Shown: positions 4,646 through 6,066 of the stretch, in pieces | Position numbering within the stretch: position 1 is the first letter of the stretch | Layout: each line of letters starts with the position of its first letter | DNA from: Planctomycetota bacterium | GTDB taxonomy: Bacteria; Planctomycetota; Phycisphaerae; Sedimentisphaerales; SG8-4 | Reading direction: 5' to 3' | Assembly (NCBI GenBank): GCA_030607345.1 | Contig: JAUWKC010000113.1 | Span: 1 to 6,066, forward strand | Length of the DNA stretch: 6,066 nt | Made by a program: the position numbers and the translations under genes | Notes under the pieces: model-generated | The model's input: only the letters and a program-made list of their open reading frames with translations | Told to the model about the DNA's origin: nothing | Databases searched by the model: none

Positions 4646-6066
4646 TTACCTGCGTTTAAGCCACGCTAAATCTACCAATAATCCCATTCTATCGAAAGGA
4701 ATTGGCTTAAAACCGAGTTTATAGGCGGCTGAATCGTCCTTAAGCTGAAAGTTCATATTAGCCTTATCAATAAAACCCGGCTCTTTATCTATCAGATTAT
4801 CCTCCCAGGTAACGATATTTTTATCAACACCTTGCAGGTCCAGCCATTTACCGCCGGAGCAAATATTCCGCCGGACAATATTACCCTTCGGCGCAGCCGG
4901 CTCATCTTCCAATATGTTCACGAGTTTTGGATATCGCTTCCGCCACAGCTCAGACATATACGGCATGGCCTTCAATCTCTCTGTCATGGTAGTACCCACA
5001 TGGTATCCGGCCCATGTCATAGCCCGGGCGTCGATGTGCAGGGCCGGGTTGCAGTCCACGAAGATATTGTTCTCGACCAGGCAGTCACGCCCGCCCCCGA
5101 TAAATGCCGCCCGCGTAACCTTGTAGAACACGTTGCCGTAAATCTTCGTGCCGCAGAACATATCATCCAGATAAACGCCTACGCATCCGCGGTTTCTGAA
5201 TCCGGTGATTTCATGAAGGTAGTTGTGCCGGATAACGGTGCCCCGCATAGTCCAGTCCCGCCCGGCGTATATGGCTCCGGCATCGTTCGACTCCAGACAG
5301 ACGTTGTGGATTTCGTTGAGCTCAATGACGTGGTCGTTGCCCCCGAACATAATGGCCATGTGCGGGGCGGTATGGATAAGATTGTGCACCGCCCGGTTGC
5401 CAACTCCGTTAAGTGCGATTGCCGGCGTGTACATTCGCTGCCATCGGCCGTAGTGGTGGATAAGATTATTAAACGCGCGGTGTCCGCCGGGCCTCAGTGC
5501 TTTTCGGTCACCACCTCGCAGACTAATACCACCGCTGCCGGTACCGTAGATTTCACAATATACAACACTGTTACCGCTACCGCCCACGATTTGTACGGCT
5601 GAGCCTCCGAGGTTGCGCAGGATACAACTGGAGATTTGCGTCTGTTTGCAGTTATCCATCACGACTGCCGTGCCTCGGGCCGCCTCGAAAATCATACCCT
5701 GAATTGCAACATGCGAAACGCCCGACATCTCCACAAGTGTGTTCAGCATGGAAACGACCGCACGCCCTTTTTCAATTTGCGCCGGCGGCCAAAAGTAAAG
5801 GATGCCCGTCTCTCTATCAAGATACCATTCGCCGGGCGTGTCAAGCTCGGTTAGGATATTCAGCCCGTAGAACCACTGGCCGATACGGTAACCGTAGTTA
5901 TGGTAAGGCGGCTTTACGGAAATGATGCGTTTTTCCATATCGATTGATTCTACCTGCTGGCGTTCGTCGGACCAGTCCCAGAACCAGTAGCCGTGCACCC
6001 ACACATCGCTTTCCCCGGCCCAGCGTTTCGGCCTGTCGCCTTCGTACATGAACTTGCCGGTCTTAC
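4646..6066 (-). CDS. Right-handed parallel beta-helix protein, GH141-like carbohydrate-active enzyme (5'-truncated)
   Basis: The frame stays open to the window edge (KTGKF precedes the Met at 6049), so the N-terminus and any signal peptide are outside. Numbering from that Met, residues 17-90 (WVHGYWFWDW, then LNILTELDTPGEWYLDRETGILYFWPP) match the segment that introduces the beta-helix in GH141/GH120-type proteins. Residues about 97-340 are helix coils with recurring N-x-I/V and G-G turns, for example VVYCEIYGTGSGGISLRGG, HNLIHTAPHMAIMFGG, IRHNYLHEITG and YGNVFYKVTRAAFIGGG. Acidic residues in ESNDAGAIYAGRDW (E253, D256, D265) and GVYLDD (D295, D296) are family hallmarks and likely active-site candidates. 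Such proteins are usually exported and act on plant or algal polysaccharide side chains, for example xylan- or fucose-containing ones. Family-level assignment is fairly safe, but the exact GH family and substrate are not. The last visible codons are CGC AGG followed by TAA. Confidence 0.82.
   Translation of the reverse strand, partial: KTGKFMYEGDRPKRWAGESDVWVHGYWFWDWSDERQQVESIDMEKRIISVKPPYHNYGYRIGQWFYGLNILTELDTPGEWYLDRETGILYFWPPAQIEKGRAVVSMLNTLVEMSGVSHVAIQGMIFEAARGTAVVMDNCKQTQISSCILRNLGGSAVQIVGGSGNSVVYCEIYGTGSGGISLRGGDRKALRPGGHRAFNNLIHHYGRWQRMYTPAIALNGVGNRAVHNLIHTAPHMAIMFGGNDHVIELNEIHNVCLESNDAGAIYAGRDWTMRGTVIRHNYLHEITGFRNRGCVGVYLDDMFCGTKIYGNVFYKVTRAAFIGGGRDCLVENNIFVDCNPALHIDARAMTWAGYHVGTTMTERLKAMPYMSELWRKRYPKLVNILEDEPAAPKGNIVRRNICSGGKWLDLQGVDKNIVTWEDNLIDKEPGFIDKANMNFQLKDDSAAYKLGFKPIPFDRMGLLVDLAWLKRR

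Noticed and set aside
4832..5602. A 256-residue open frame on the + strand
   Set aside because: It lies antisense within the well-supported beta-helix gene, has no recognisable domain and no clear ribosome site; it is a shadow of the other strand.

Overview
The window looks like a piece of a bacterial chromosome from a Gram-negative or planctomycete-like environmental organism. This rests on a thioester-type alpha-2-macroglobulin gene, a right-handed beta-helix glycosidase-like gene, a NikR regulator, and a CACGGATT-type interspersed repeat of the kind common in environmental genomes. Planctomycetota (Phycisphaerae-like) is my best guess, but it is inference; the window has no phylogenetic marker except one tRNA.

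Layout. Positions 1-1988 (+ strand) hold the 3' part of a large bacterial alpha-2-macroglobulin gene. It keeps the CSEQ thioester motif but is split by one extra G in a GGG run at 983-985. Positions 1989-2182 are a short gap with no supported gene or clear terminator. Everything to the right is on the - strand. A tRNA-Val(CAC) lies at 2257-2183 and has its own near-consensus promoter (TTGACG-N17-TATAAT). Reading leftward along the - strand from 4554 is a probable operon: a promoter (TTGCAC-N17-CATAAT), an unrecognised four-helix membrane protein (4504-3749), a beta-hydroxyacid dehydrogenase starting 4 nt after it (3744-2860), an 89-bp block of 9-bp-period direct and inverted repeats (2782-2870), and nikR (2767-2351). 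At the right edge a parallel beta-helix protein resembling GH141-type carbohydrate-active enzymes (6066-4646) is cut by the window end.

How the parts fit. The membrane protein and dehydrogenase are probably translationally coupled. NikR has all four nickel ligands, but no nickel transporter or nickel enzyme gene is visible here, so its targets are unknown. No complete new defence, mobile or RNA system is evident. The points most worth checking are the tRNA with C instead of the near-universal U at position 33, the repeat block that supplies the last codons and stop of the dehydrogenase gene and also forms a 16-bp dyad just before nikR, the frameshift in the macroglobulin gene, and the unassigned membrane protein.
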